18,544 bases of DNA. Source: Desulfurococcales archaeon. Its GTDB lineage: Archaea > Thermoproteota > Thermoprotei_A > Sulfolobales > NBVN01. The notes beneath the pieces are model-generated. The model searched no databases. It was not told where the DNA came from and saw nothing but the letters and a program-made list of their open reading frames with translations. Within the stretch, counting starts at the first letter, position 1, and each line of letters opens with the position of its first letter. The stretch is taken from contig JAGGUC010000170.1 of the NCBI GenBank assembly GCA_021158735.1, forward strand, positions 1 to 18,544. The letters run 5' to 3'. Shown in pieces: positions 7,844 to 13,972 of this stretch. Made by a program: the position numbers and the translations under genes.

Positions 7844-8502
7844 GCTGCCTCACCTCTCTCTTGAAGCTCCTGCTGCTCCTTAGTGCCTGCAACCTGTTGT
7901 ACTTCTTCCGGAGACACAACTCTTACTATATCGTCCGGTTCGCCTGGTCTCACTATGAGCACTTCAATGCCGTACATCCCGGGCTTCCTTAGTAGATGTA
8001 CTACAGCCCTATTGACCAGTCTCTCAATATGAGCTCCAGTCTTGTAGACCTTGCCAGCTCTCAACTTCTCGTAGCGTGCACGTTCACTCGTCAGCTTACC
8101 GCTTATTACTATCTCAGCACCTACAGCTCCAGCAGCCATAACCCTTCTTAAGGCTACGAAGAGTGCCCTCCTGAAGTGATATCCCCTCTCTATTGCTAGC
8201 GCTAGCCTCGTGGCCACGACTCTCGCATCTAATTCCGGATTCTCCACCTGGGTGACCGTTATCTGCGGGTTTTCTATTCTGAAGTACTTCTCCAGTACCT
8301 CAGTCAGCTGACGTATTGTTTGCCCTCTCCTACCTATTATTAAGGCAGGTCTATCAGCATAAATAATCACACGCGTCCCCAACGGGGTCTTAATTAATTC
8401 AACCCTAGAATATCCTGCTCGCATGAAGTTTTTGGCTAGGTATTCATCTACCTTAAGCCTGAGGAGGTTTAACTGAATAAAATGTTGCTTTATATTGACC
8501 AA
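7840..8502 (-). CDS. rps3: 30S ribosomal protein S3 (uS3)
   Basis: This protein lines the mRNA entry tunnel of the 30S head. The N terminus VNIKQHFIQLNLLRLKVDEY is the archaeal/eukaryotic form. A KH domain with the GxxG loop IIGRRGQTI is at residues 55-63. The C-terminal domain contains GAVGAEIVISGKLTSERARY and a hydrophilic tail (QQVAGTKEQQELQERGE). The length is 220 aa. The start is TTG at 8502, strongly supported by AAGGAGGTG formed by the end of L22; no better start is in frame. Confidence 0.97.
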   Translation of the reverse strand: MVNIKQHFIQLNLLRLKVDEYLAKNFMRAGYSRVELIKTPLGTRVIIYADRPALIIGRRGQTIRQLTEVLEKYFRIENPQITVTQVENPELDARVVATRLALAIERGYHFRRALFVALRRVMAAGAVGAEIVISGKLTSERARYEKLRAGKVYKTGAHIERLVNRAVVHLLRKPGMYGIEVLIVRPGEPDDIVRVVSPEEVQQVAGTKEQQELQERGEAA

Positions 8503-8504
8503 GC

Positions 8505-8984
8505 TTACACCTCCTTAACAACTACCTCCAAGTGTGTTAATGTCCTGAACTTAGGTGTTGACCTGCCGAAAGCCCTGGGCATCCATCTTTTTAGGTAAGG
8601 TCCCTTATGAGCTGCAGCATGAATTATGACCAGTCTCTCCACGTCTAGATCCTTCACCTCAGCGTTATTCTCCACATTCTTAAGTAGTTTAAGAATAAAC
8701 TTAGCTGTCTTTACAGGGTACCTGCCTACTGGTGACTTCCATCTAGGAAACCTGTCGGCTAATCCTCTCTTATGCGCTATCGACAGCTTGTACCTAACGT
8801 AAGGTACGGGAATCTTCATTTTTATCACATCCTCAAGAAACTTCTCCGCTTCCTTGAGCTTCATACCTCTAATAATTTTGAATACCTCATAGGATTCCTT
8901 CAGCGATATATTTACGTCTCGAAGCACGGCTTTAGCTGTTCTCTGCGGGTCAAGCTTCTTCATTGAGTAGCGCCACTTAGGCAT
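8505..8984 (-). CDS. rpl22: 50S ribosomal protein L22 (uL22)
   Basis: This protein extends into the peptide exit tunnel. The family pattern is clear: DPQRTAKAVLRDVNISLKES, then KIPVPYVRYKLSIAHKRGLA, and the C-terminal beta-hairpin region KRWMPRAFGRSTPKFRTLTH ending LEVVVKEV. The length is 159 aa. The ATG at 8984 follows GGGTGAGGAG. It is the first gene of the long minus-strand operon. Unusually, it is not preceded by S19 but by a divergent rtcB, so it must have its own promoter in the 160-base spacer. Confidence 0.97.
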   Translation of the reverse strand: MPKWRYSMKKLDPQRTAKAVLRDVNISLKESYEVFKIIRGMKLKEAEKFLEDVIKMKIPVPYVRYKLSIAHKRGLADRFPRWKSPVGRYPVKTAKFILKLLKNVENNAEVKDLDVERLVIIHAAAHKGPYLKRWMPRAFGRSTPKFRTLTHLEVVVKEV

Positions 8985-9024
8985 GCTCTCCTCACCCTCT
9001 CCACTGCCTAGACCTTTTCAGCAA

Positions 9025-9038
9025 GAGCTTATAAGCTC
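9025..9038 (-). promoter_or_regulatory. Probable TATA region for the L22 operon
   Basis: The palindrome GAGCTTATAAGCTC contains TTATAA on both strands. Read on the minus strand it lies about 45-55 bases upstream of the L22 start, which would place transcription initiation near 9005 with a leader of about 20 bases. A partial second copy (CATAAGCTT) follows at 9039-9046. Assigned by position and composition only. Confidence 0.45.
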
Positions 9039-9100
9039 ATAAGCTTTACTCTAGCATAAACTAGCCTTAAGATCCCTTTATATCTTTTATCATAGCAAAA

Positions 9101-9110
9101 TGCTTTATTA
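9101..9110 (+). promoter_or_regulatory. Possible TATA box for rtcB
   Basis: TGCTTTATTA lies about 35-45 bases upstream of the rtcB ATG, which would give a short leader starting near 9130 that contains the strong Shine-Dalgarno motif GGGAGGT. A second AT-rich element, CCTTTATATC at 9076-9085, is an alternative and could serve either strand. Confidence 0.4.
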
Positions 9111-9144
9111 GTTTACATTACAGACTGAGTTAGGGAGGTTAGGT

Positions 9145-10596
9145 ATGAGCCGTAATATTCAGTTGAGGAAGGTTGATGAGTTTACGTGGGAGATCCCTAA
9201 GGGCAGTAAGAACTGCATGCACGTGCCCGCTTTTATCTTCGCTGACGAGTACTTGCTAAGTAAGATGAGAGAGGACCTCACACTAGCTCAGGCTGCTAAC
9301 GTTGCTTGTCTCGCAGGAGTTCAGTCAGCAGTATACGTTATGCCCGACGGTCACCAAGGATACGGATTCCCTATTGGTGGTGTTGCTGCGATGGATGTTA
9401 ATAAGGGAGTTATATCTCCAGGAGGTGTTGGCTATGACATCAACTGTGGTGTCAGGTTATTGAGGACTAATTTAAACATTAATGATATTAGACCCAGAAT
9501 AAAGGAGTTAGTTGATGAAATATTCAGAAACGTACCTTCTGGCGTAGGACGCACAGGCAAGGTAAGATTAAGCACTGGAGAACTTAATAGAGTTCTCGAA
9601 GAAGGCGTTGAATGGGCTATAAGTAGGGGGTTCGGCTGGTCCGATGACCTCGAATACATAGAGGAAAAGGGCTCTATGAAGGGAGCTGACGCTAGTAAGG
9701 TTAGCAATACCGCAAAGAGGAGGGGAGCGCCCCAGCTCGGCACTTTAGGTGCTGGAAATCACTTCCTAGAAGTTCAAGTAGTAGACAAGATCTACAATCC
9801 ATCAATAGCTAAGAAGTTAGGCATAGAGCATGAGGGACAAGTAACCGTAATGATTCACACAGGTTCTAGAGGTCTTGGGCATCAAGTAGCGAGTGACTAC
9901 TTACTTACCATGGAGAGGGTTATGCGCAGGTACGGGATTACACCCCCTGACAGGGAACTAGCTTCAGTACCTTTCAATAGCAGAGAAGGACAGGACTACT
10001 TCTCCGCGATGGCTGCAGCAGCAAATTATGCATGGACTAATAGGCAACTAATTACTCACTGGGTACGGGAATCATTTGGCAGAGTCTTTAGAACAGACCC
10101 GGATAAGCTGGATTTACACATAGTATACGACGTGGCACACAACATAGCTAAGGTTGAAGAGCACGTAATTGATGGCAGAAGAATTAAGGTGGTAGTCCAT
10201 AGGAAAGGAGCTACTAGAGCATTCCCGCCAGGTCACCCCGAGATCCCGAGAGATCACAGAGACATAGGTCAGGTAGTACTGATACCAGGATCTATGGGGA
10301 CAGCGAGCTACGTAATGATAGGTGTTCCCGAAGGCGCAAGAACCTTCTACTCAGCTGCCCACGGAGCGGGACGCTGGCTCTCCAGGGCTGCAGCAATTAG
10401 AACCTATAATCCTGGCGTAATCACGCAGAACTTAATGAACAAGGGTATATACTTAAGGGCTGCAACAAGGCGCGTAGTGGCCGAGGAAGCCCCTGGGGCA
10501 TACAAAGACGTTGATAGAGTAGCCATGGTCACACACAAAGTCAAGATAGCTGCCCTTGTTGCTAGACTGAAGCCCGTGGGTGTTGCTAAAGGTTAA
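9145..10596 (+). CDS. rtcB: RNA-splicing ligase RtcB
   Basis: This GTP- and manganese-dependent ligase joins RNA 2',3'-cyclic-phosphate or 3'-phosphate ends to 5'-hydroxyl ends. In archaea it seals spliced tRNA exons. All key residues known from the Pyrococcus enzyme are visible: D98 and C101 in GVGYDINCGVRL, N205/H206 in GAGNHFLEV, H238 in IHTGSRGLGH, H332 in YDVAHN, the guanylylated His at H406 in SAAHGAGR, and a C-terminal GVAKG. The length of 483 aa is full and no intein interrupts it. The ATG has GGGAGGT close upstream. It is on the plus strand, wedged between the minus-strand genes S19 and L22, which are normally neighbours, so the position is unusual. No archease gene, its frequent partner, is in the window. 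Confidence 0.97.
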   Translation: MSRNIQLRKVDEFTWEIPKGSKNCMHVPAFIFADEYLLSKMREDLTLAQAANVACLAGVQSAVYVMPDGHQGYGFPIGGVAAMDVNKGVISPGGVGYDINCGVRLLRTNLNINDIRPRIKELVDEIFRNVPSGVGRTGKVRLSTGELNRVLEEGVEWAISRGFGWSDDLEYIEEKGSMKGADASKVSNTAKRRGAPQLGTLGAGNHFLEVQVVDKIYNPSIAKKLGIEHEGQVTVMIHTGSRGLGHQVASDYLLTMERVMRRYGITPPDRELASVPFNSREGQDYFSAMAAAANYAWTNRQLITHWVRESFGRVFRTDPDKLDLHIVYDVAHNIAKVEEHVIDGRRIKVVVHRKGATRAFPPGHPEIPRDHRDIGQVVLIPGSMGTASYVMIGVPEGARTFYSAAHGAGRWLSRAAAIRTYNPGVITQNLMNKGIYLRAATRRVVAEEAPGAYKDVDRVAMVTHKVKIAALVARLKPVGVAKG

Positions 10597-10602
10597 CGAA
10601 TA

Positions 10603-11004
10603 ATGCCACCTAAAGTTCTTAGTAATGTCTACGTAGTCATGAATAGATTTGTTTTACGTGCTAAGATCTTCCTACATGATGACTGCTTAGTCGTGAAGAT
10701 ATTGCCTAAAATAGGCCACGTACTGACCTCAATGAAAGGTGCTCTATCTAAGAGAGAGCTAGAAATGTTGATCAAGTCACTGCCAGACTTCCCACAACTC
10801 ATTATAAAGAAAAACAGCATTCAGGAAATAGACCACGAATTGTTACGTAGGGGCAGGAGCGATGTAGCCAAACTATTTGATACGGACGAAGTAAGAGGAA
10901 ATATATATAGAGTTACGATAAGATACTCTGATGAAAATTACCTGAGACTTATTCTTCCGCAGGGGGACCTTGTTAAGTTAAAGAACTACGTACTCCGAGG
11001 CTAG
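10603..11004 (+). CDS. Conserved-looking hypothetical protein downstream of rtcB
   Basis: I do not recognise the family. The 133-aa product is soluble, basic and without signal peptide or membrane helices. It shows alternating hydrophobic strands (VYVVMNRFVLRAKIFL, CLVVKILPKIGHVL), a helical middle (SKRELEMLIKSLPDF) and a strand-rich end (IYRVTIRYSDENYLRLILP). It begins six bases after rtcB on the same strand and is probably cotranscribed. The ATG at 10603 has no clear Shine-Dalgarno motif; an ATG at 10639 is possible. It is not archease, the usual RtcB partner, because it lacks the DHTADV-type motif. A role with RtcB is inference from adjacency only. Confidence 0.75.
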   Translation: MPPKVLSNVYVVMNRFVLRAKIFLHDDCLVVKILPKIGHVLTSMKGALSKRELEMLIKSLPDFPQLIIKKNSIQEIDHELLRRGRSDVAKLFDTDEVRGNIYRVTIRYSDENYLRLILPQGDLVKLKNYVLRG

Positions 11005-11100
11005 CCTTGACAGGGTAGAAGATTAATTATTGCTTTAATTATATAGCGTTCTCACTCGTATGGAGAATTCTGTAATTAGATATTTTAAAATTATGTTTTG

Positions 11101-11574
11101 CTACTTCATTGCGACAAAGAGAGTTGACCTTGTCGCCTTCAAGCCAGGCTCTCCGTGCTCTACCTTCTTCGTTGATGGCGCAAACTCTCCTAGATAATGA
11201 CCGATCATTTCAGGGGTTATTCTAACTGGAATGAACTCCTTCCCATTATAGACAGCTATTGTTAAACCGACCATTACAGGAAGAATTACCATATCCCTCA
11301 CATGGGTCTTGATGACGGCGTTTTTACCCTTTGCCTTTAACTCCCTTGCCTTCATTACCTTCTTGAGCAATTTCATTCTCGGGGAATCCCTAATACCCAT
11401 CTCGAGTCTCTTCATCTGCACTTTTGAGTCGGATTCTCTGAGCAGTGATCTCCTAGCTCTAGCTGGAAGCAGCTGCAATAACTGATCCATAGGCATATTT
11501 AGCAACTCCTCTAAGGTCTTACCCCTGTACCTAAATCTCCTCCATTCAGGCGGTATTTCCATGCTCACAGCCAC
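11101..11574 (-). CDS. rps19: 30S ribosomal protein S19 (uS19)
   Basis: This is a protein of the 30S head near the A-site tRNA. The archaeal N-terminal extension (IPPEWRRFRYRGKTLEELL) is followed by the S19 core: KTHVRDMVILPVMVGLTIAV and the signature EMIGHYLGEFAPSTKKVEHG with a following EPG. The length is 157 aa. The GTG at 11574 is preceded by GGTGAGG. It follows the methyltransferase gene on the minus strand rather than L2, and its usual downstream partner L22 is 2.1 kb away beyond rtcB. It ends convergently with the hypothetical gene; the 96-base AT-rich spacer shows nothing I can assign firmly. Confidence 0.96.
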   Translation of the reverse strand: MAVSMEIPPEWRRFRYRGKTLEELLNMPMDQLLQLLPARARRSLLRESDSKVQMKRLEMGIRDSPRMKLLKKVMKARELKAKGKNAVIKTHVRDMVILPVMVGLTIAVYNGKEFIPVRITPEMIGHYLGEFAPSTKKVEHGEPGLKATRSTLFVAMK

Positions 11575-11608
11575 GCTGCCTCACCTTGACCTCTGCTCCT
11601 CTCTGCTT

Positions 11609-12505
11609 CTAATATCTTTCTCCCTTAAAAGTTATCATGTCTGTACTGAGCTGTGCTAAGACAGCTGAAAGCGCTTCAATAGTTCTCACAGCATATACGC
11701 CTTGATAGGGTATGAAGTTCACCCTGAACCTCACATTAATTCTCTTAAGGACAGCCTCAGCTAGTTCACTAAAGTCATGTTTAGGGTTCCCAAATAGAAG
11801 TATCAAACCACCATTACTGACAGCCTCGGCTATTATCGCCTTTCTTAATTTTATGTCATGATAGGACATGCCGTCCTTTGTAGTGAGAACTATTACTCCA
11901 TTCAACTTACTTAGTATTGAGAATAGATCATCATCACTTGAAGCTGAGAAGACCCTATAACCTATATATATCTTTAATTTGCTTGGATCTGAAGCTTCCC
12001 CCTTTAGTGGTCTTACAGATGTTATCCTCACAAGAATTCTGGCCCCAGGACTTAGTTCAGTCGAAGATATCACCCTACATTGTTTCTTATAACCTATGTA
12101 CGCCTTGGCCACACGACCCCATGAGGCAGTTATAACGCCCTCTCTCACATCCCCAACTTCAGGGTCCTTACTTTCAGGATTATGTGTAACTATATTTAAT
12201 GGGGGCAACAAACCCACGTACTTTAGCTCAGGAACTAAAGGTACTATTTTCTTTCTTAAATAGGGAGGAATTATTAAGTAATTAAGAATTACTTGTAGCA
12301 ACTCAAAGTCCTCCTTAATTGACTCACGGTCCCTAAACACAATAACATTATCCACTCTGTACGTAGCCAGAATCCTTGCAATAATCCCGGCTACTTCCGT
12401 CTTCTCTCTCAGCGTCGGGTAAGCATTGAGGTTTGATGAAGGAAATATTATCGTTAGCGGGTACTTCCTCCTGGGTGGGGGCCACTTAAAAATACTTCTC
12501 CCCAC
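11609..12505 (-). CDS. SPOUT-type RNA methyltransferase (Methyltrn_RNA_3 / SPOUT1 family)
   Basis: This is a predicted SAM-dependent RNA methyltransferase of the knotted SPOUT fold, with an OB-like insert. The family contains human SPOUT1 (C9orf114) and the Methanothermobacter protein encoded beside L3. The 298-aa protein shows PLTIIFPSSNLNAYPTLREK at the start, DNVIVFRDR, the insertion region with EVGDVREGVITASWGRVAKA, and a C-terminal knot-like segment with AVSNGGLILLFGNPKHDFSE and FIPYQGVYAVRTIEALSAVL. The start is GTG at 12505, five bases past the stop of the mini-ORF. Family members usually lie immediately upstream of L3 in the same direction; here L3 is upstream and divergent. The RNA substrate in archaea is not evident from sequence. 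Confidence 0.85.
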   Translation of the reverse strand: MGRSIFKWPPPRRKYPLTIIFPSSNLNAYPTLREKTEVAGIIARILATYRVDNVIVFRDRESIKEDFELLQVILNYLIIPPYLRKKIVPLVPELKYVGLLPPLNIVTHNPESKDPEVGDVREGVITASWGRVAKAYIGYKKQCRVISSTELSPGARILVRITSVRPLKGEASDPSKLKIYIGYRVFSASSDDDLFSILSKLNGVIVLTTKDGMSYHDIKLRKAIIAEAVSNGGLILLFGNPKHDFSELAEAVLKRINVRFRVNFIPYQGVYAVRTIEALSAVLAQLSTDMITFKGERY

Positions 12506-12509
12506 CTAC

Positions 12510-12623
12510 TCACTTCTTTTTCTTGCTTTTCCTGCCCTTACCCCTCTTCTCGGTTTCCCTACTTTGTTCACTTCTTGATTCTCCTATACCCATGAATAAT
12601 GTTGTTTTCTGCCTGCCTCCCAC
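12510..12623 (-). CDS. 37-aa basic mini-protein ahead of the RNA methyltransferase
   Basis: A short frame starts with GTG at 12623 and runs 37 codons: MGGRQKTTLFMGIGES, a polar middle, and a Lys/Arg/Gly tail ending GRKSKKKK. The Shine-Dalgarno motif GGGGTGAT is among the best in the window and sits at the usual short distance from this GTG. The stop is four bases before the methyltransferase start, which argues for a real, cotranscribed gene. The basic low-complexity tail resembles ribosomal-protein extensions, and the MGGxxK start recalls the N terminus of archaeal S25e, but the globular part of S25e is absent. The alternative is an upstream translation-coupling leader, or a shorter product from the ATG at 12593. 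Family not recognised. Confidence 0.55.
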   Translation of the reverse strand: MGGRQKTTLFMGIGESRSEQSRETEKRGKGRKSKKKK

Positions 12624-12666
12624 AATATCACCCCTTATACCGTAAGTATTTAGTAGCTTAAATAGA

Positions 12667-12675
12667 ATTAAAAGT
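12667..12675 (-). promoter_or_regulatory. Probable TATA box for the mini-ORF/methyltransferase/S19 operon
   Basis: On the minus strand the sequence reads ACTTTTAAT, preceded by purine-rich bases, about 45-50 bases upstream of the GTG at 12623. It would set initiation near 12645, giving a leader of about 20 bases that contains the GGGGTGAT ribosome-binding motif. By position and composition only. Confidence 0.45.
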
Positions 12676-12753
12676 TATCTTAGATGTCTTATGCGGGGAT
12701 ACTATTAGAGTAAAATTAAGTTCTTATTAAGGCCTTTAAGTATAGTACTGAAT

Positions 12754-12817
12754 GAGTGATGTATTTGCCGAGTACTGAGTTCTAAACAAACTATGATGTA
12801 GCTACCGAAGGCTGACC
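12754..12817 (+). ncRNA. Double-guide C/D-box sRNA (archaeal snoRNA-like)
   Basis: The order of boxes is complete: C (GTGATGT, 12756-12762), 12-nt guide, D' (CTGA, 12775-12778), 14-nt linker, C' (ATGATGT, 12793-12799), 12-nt guide, D (CTGA, 12812-12815). Twelve-base spacers on both sides are the hallmark of archaeal C/D sRNPs, which guide 2'-O-methylation by fibrillarin with Nop5 and L7Ae. Both C-type boxes end in T rather than the consensus A. The D' guide ATTTGCCGAGTA is complementary to ACTCGGCAAAT, which I recall from archaeal 23S rRNA just before CCGTAACTTCGGGA. The D guide is AGCTACCGAAGG. AT-rich TATA-like sequence lies upstream (12721-12743). I see no clear terminal stem. Transcript ends are approximate. 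Confidence 0.8.
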
Positions 12818-12841
12818 TTAACCAGAATTTCACTTTAACTG

Positions 12842-12860
12842 GCTTGAGTGGAAATCAAGC
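12842..12860. repeat. Short inverted repeat upstream of the L3 promoter
   Basis: GCTTGA and TCAAGC form a perfect 6-bp inverted repeat around a 7-base centre (GTGGAAA). It lies 26 bases past the D box of the sRNA and 20 bases before the proposed L3 TATA box. It could be a hairpin ending the sRNA precursor or a dyad operator; the sequence does not decide between them. Confidence 0.4.
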
Positions 12861-12880
12861 TAGGTCTGAGGAATATTAAA

Positions 12881-12890
12881 GTATTTAAGA
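12881..12890 (+). promoter_or_regulatory. Probable TATA box for the L3-L4-L23-L2 operon
   Basis: GTATTTAAGA, preceded by purines (AAA) suitable for a BRE, lies about 52-61 bases upstream of the L3 ATG, predicting initiation near 12910. ATTTTAAGG at 12894-12902 is an alternative. Assigned by position and composition. Confidence 0.45.
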
Positions 12891-12941
12891 AAGATTTTAA
12901 GGTGAATAGATGGTTCTGTTTAGGTAGTGTGGTGTGGAGTA

Positions 12942-13961
12942 ATGGCGAGGAGGAAGTACTCAGCACCAAGAAGAGGAAGCCTTGGGGTCAGACCGAGGAA
13001 AAGGGCAGCTATGTTCATACCTAGGGTTAGGAGCTGGCCCGAAGTTGATTTCGCTGAACCAAAACCTCTAGCGTTTTTAGGATATAAGGCTGGTATGACA
13101 CATGTTATAATGATTGATGACAGACCAGGTACGAGAACGTACGGACAGGAGGTACATGTGCCAGTAACAGTTATCGAGACACCGCCCATGGTTGCCCTGG
13201 CGGCTAGGTTCTACATACCTACTGTAGCAGGTCTTAAGTGCCTGACTGAAGTGTGGACTGAACCCCCTGAGGAACTTCAGGTCTGGAGAAGAGTTAAGAC
13301 ACTCTCCATCAGCGAGGAGCATAAGAAGAAGGCATTGAGTATATTGGAAGCACACAAGAATGAAATTGCTAGGGTTTCGTTGCTTTTCGCATCACAACCG
13401 AAAGCCGCTGGTGGGCTCAGTAAAAAGGTTCCGGATATAATCGAAGTTAAAATCAGCGGTGGAAGCACTGAAAAGCAGGTGGAGTACGCACTTAATGCAT
13501 TAGGTAAGGAAATTAAGGTCAATGACGTTTTCTCTGCAGGGCAGTTTATAGATGTTATTGGCGTTACTAAGGGGAAGGGATTCCAGGGAGTTATCAAGAG
13601 ATTCGGAGTTAAGGAGCTTCCTCGATGGCACAAGCATAGAAAAGGCAGCAGGCGCATAGGGTCAAGAAGCCCTACAGCAGGCGCTCTCAGCACCGTACCT
13701 CAACCGGGTCAGATGGGCTTCCATAGAAGAACAGAGCTAAATAAGAGAATACTAATGATGGGTTCGGACGGCCACAGCATAACTCCCTCGGGCGGATTTC
13801 CGCACTATGGCATAGTCAGGTCAGACTTCATAGTAGTAAAAGGGTCCATTCAGGGACCGCCTAAGAGGCCCTTAGTGCTTAGGTGGCCAGTGAGGCCGCC
13901 TGCATGGCTTTCTGAAGAACCCCCTAAAATACTCTATGTAAGTCTTGAAAGTAAAATCTAA
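12942..13961 (+). CDS. rpl3: 50S ribosomal protein L3 (uL3)
   Basis: This is an early-assembly protein that reaches close to the peptidyl-transferase centre. The archaeal/eukaryotic form is recognised by RRKYSAPRRGSLGVRPRKRA, the GYKAGMTHV segment, the L3 signature VTKGKGFQGVIKRFGVKELP, and QPGQMGFHRRTELNKRIL, followed by the C-terminal PKRPLVLRWPVRPP. The frame is open to 12927, but MARRKYSAP at 12942 matches the family start and gives 339 aa, with GGTG at 12931-12934 as a modest Shine-Dalgarno motif. It is the first gene of a plus-strand block and divergent from its usual upstream neighbour, the methyltransferase. Confidence 0.97.
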   Translation: MARRKYSAPRRGSLGVRPRKRAAMFIPRVRSWPEVDFAEPKPLAFLGYKAGMTHVIMIDDRPGTRTYGQEVHVPVTVIETPPMVALAARFYIPTVAGLKCLTEVWTEPPEELQVWRRVKTLSISEEHKKKALSILEAHKNEIARVSLLFASQPKAAGGLSKKVPDIIEVKISGGSTEKQVEYALNALGKEIKVNDVFSAGQFIDVIGVTKGKGFQGVIKRFGVKELPRWHKHRKGSRRIGSRSPTAGALSTVPQPGQMGFHRRTELNKRILMMGSDGHSITPSGGFPHYGIVRSDFIVVKGSIQGPPKRPLVLRWPVRPPAWLSEEPPKILYVSLESKI

Positions 13962-13972
13962 GGTGGTCGAAT

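Larger units (their letters stand above)
12624..12941. other. Divergent spacer between the methyltransferase operon and the L3 operon
   Basis: This stretch of about 318 bases has no protein gene that I can support. It holds, left to right, the ribosome-binding site and TATA box of the minus-strand operon, a plus-strand C/D-box guide RNA, a 6-bp perfect inverted repeat, and the promoter of L3. Confidence 0.7.

Noticed and set aside
9145..10596. Intein in RtcB
   Set aside because: RtcB genes can carry inteins, but this frame is 483 aa with all motifs contiguous and no insertion.
11047..11070. Possible hairpin GTTCTC/GAGAAT as a bidirectional terminator between the hypothetical gene and S19
   Set aside because: The stem is only five Watson-Crick pairs plus a wobble, without an adjacent strong T run; not distinguishable from chance.
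12800..12811. Match of the second guide of the C/D sRNA to the CCUAAGGUAGCG stretch of 23S rRNA
   Set aside because: GCUACC and the terminal GG pair, but the middle bases mismatch, including the position that would be methylated, so I do not propose it as target.
12624..12941. tRNA or 5S rRNA gene in the large spacer
   Set aside because: No T-loop GTTCRA motif, cloverleaf or 5S-like sequence is visible.
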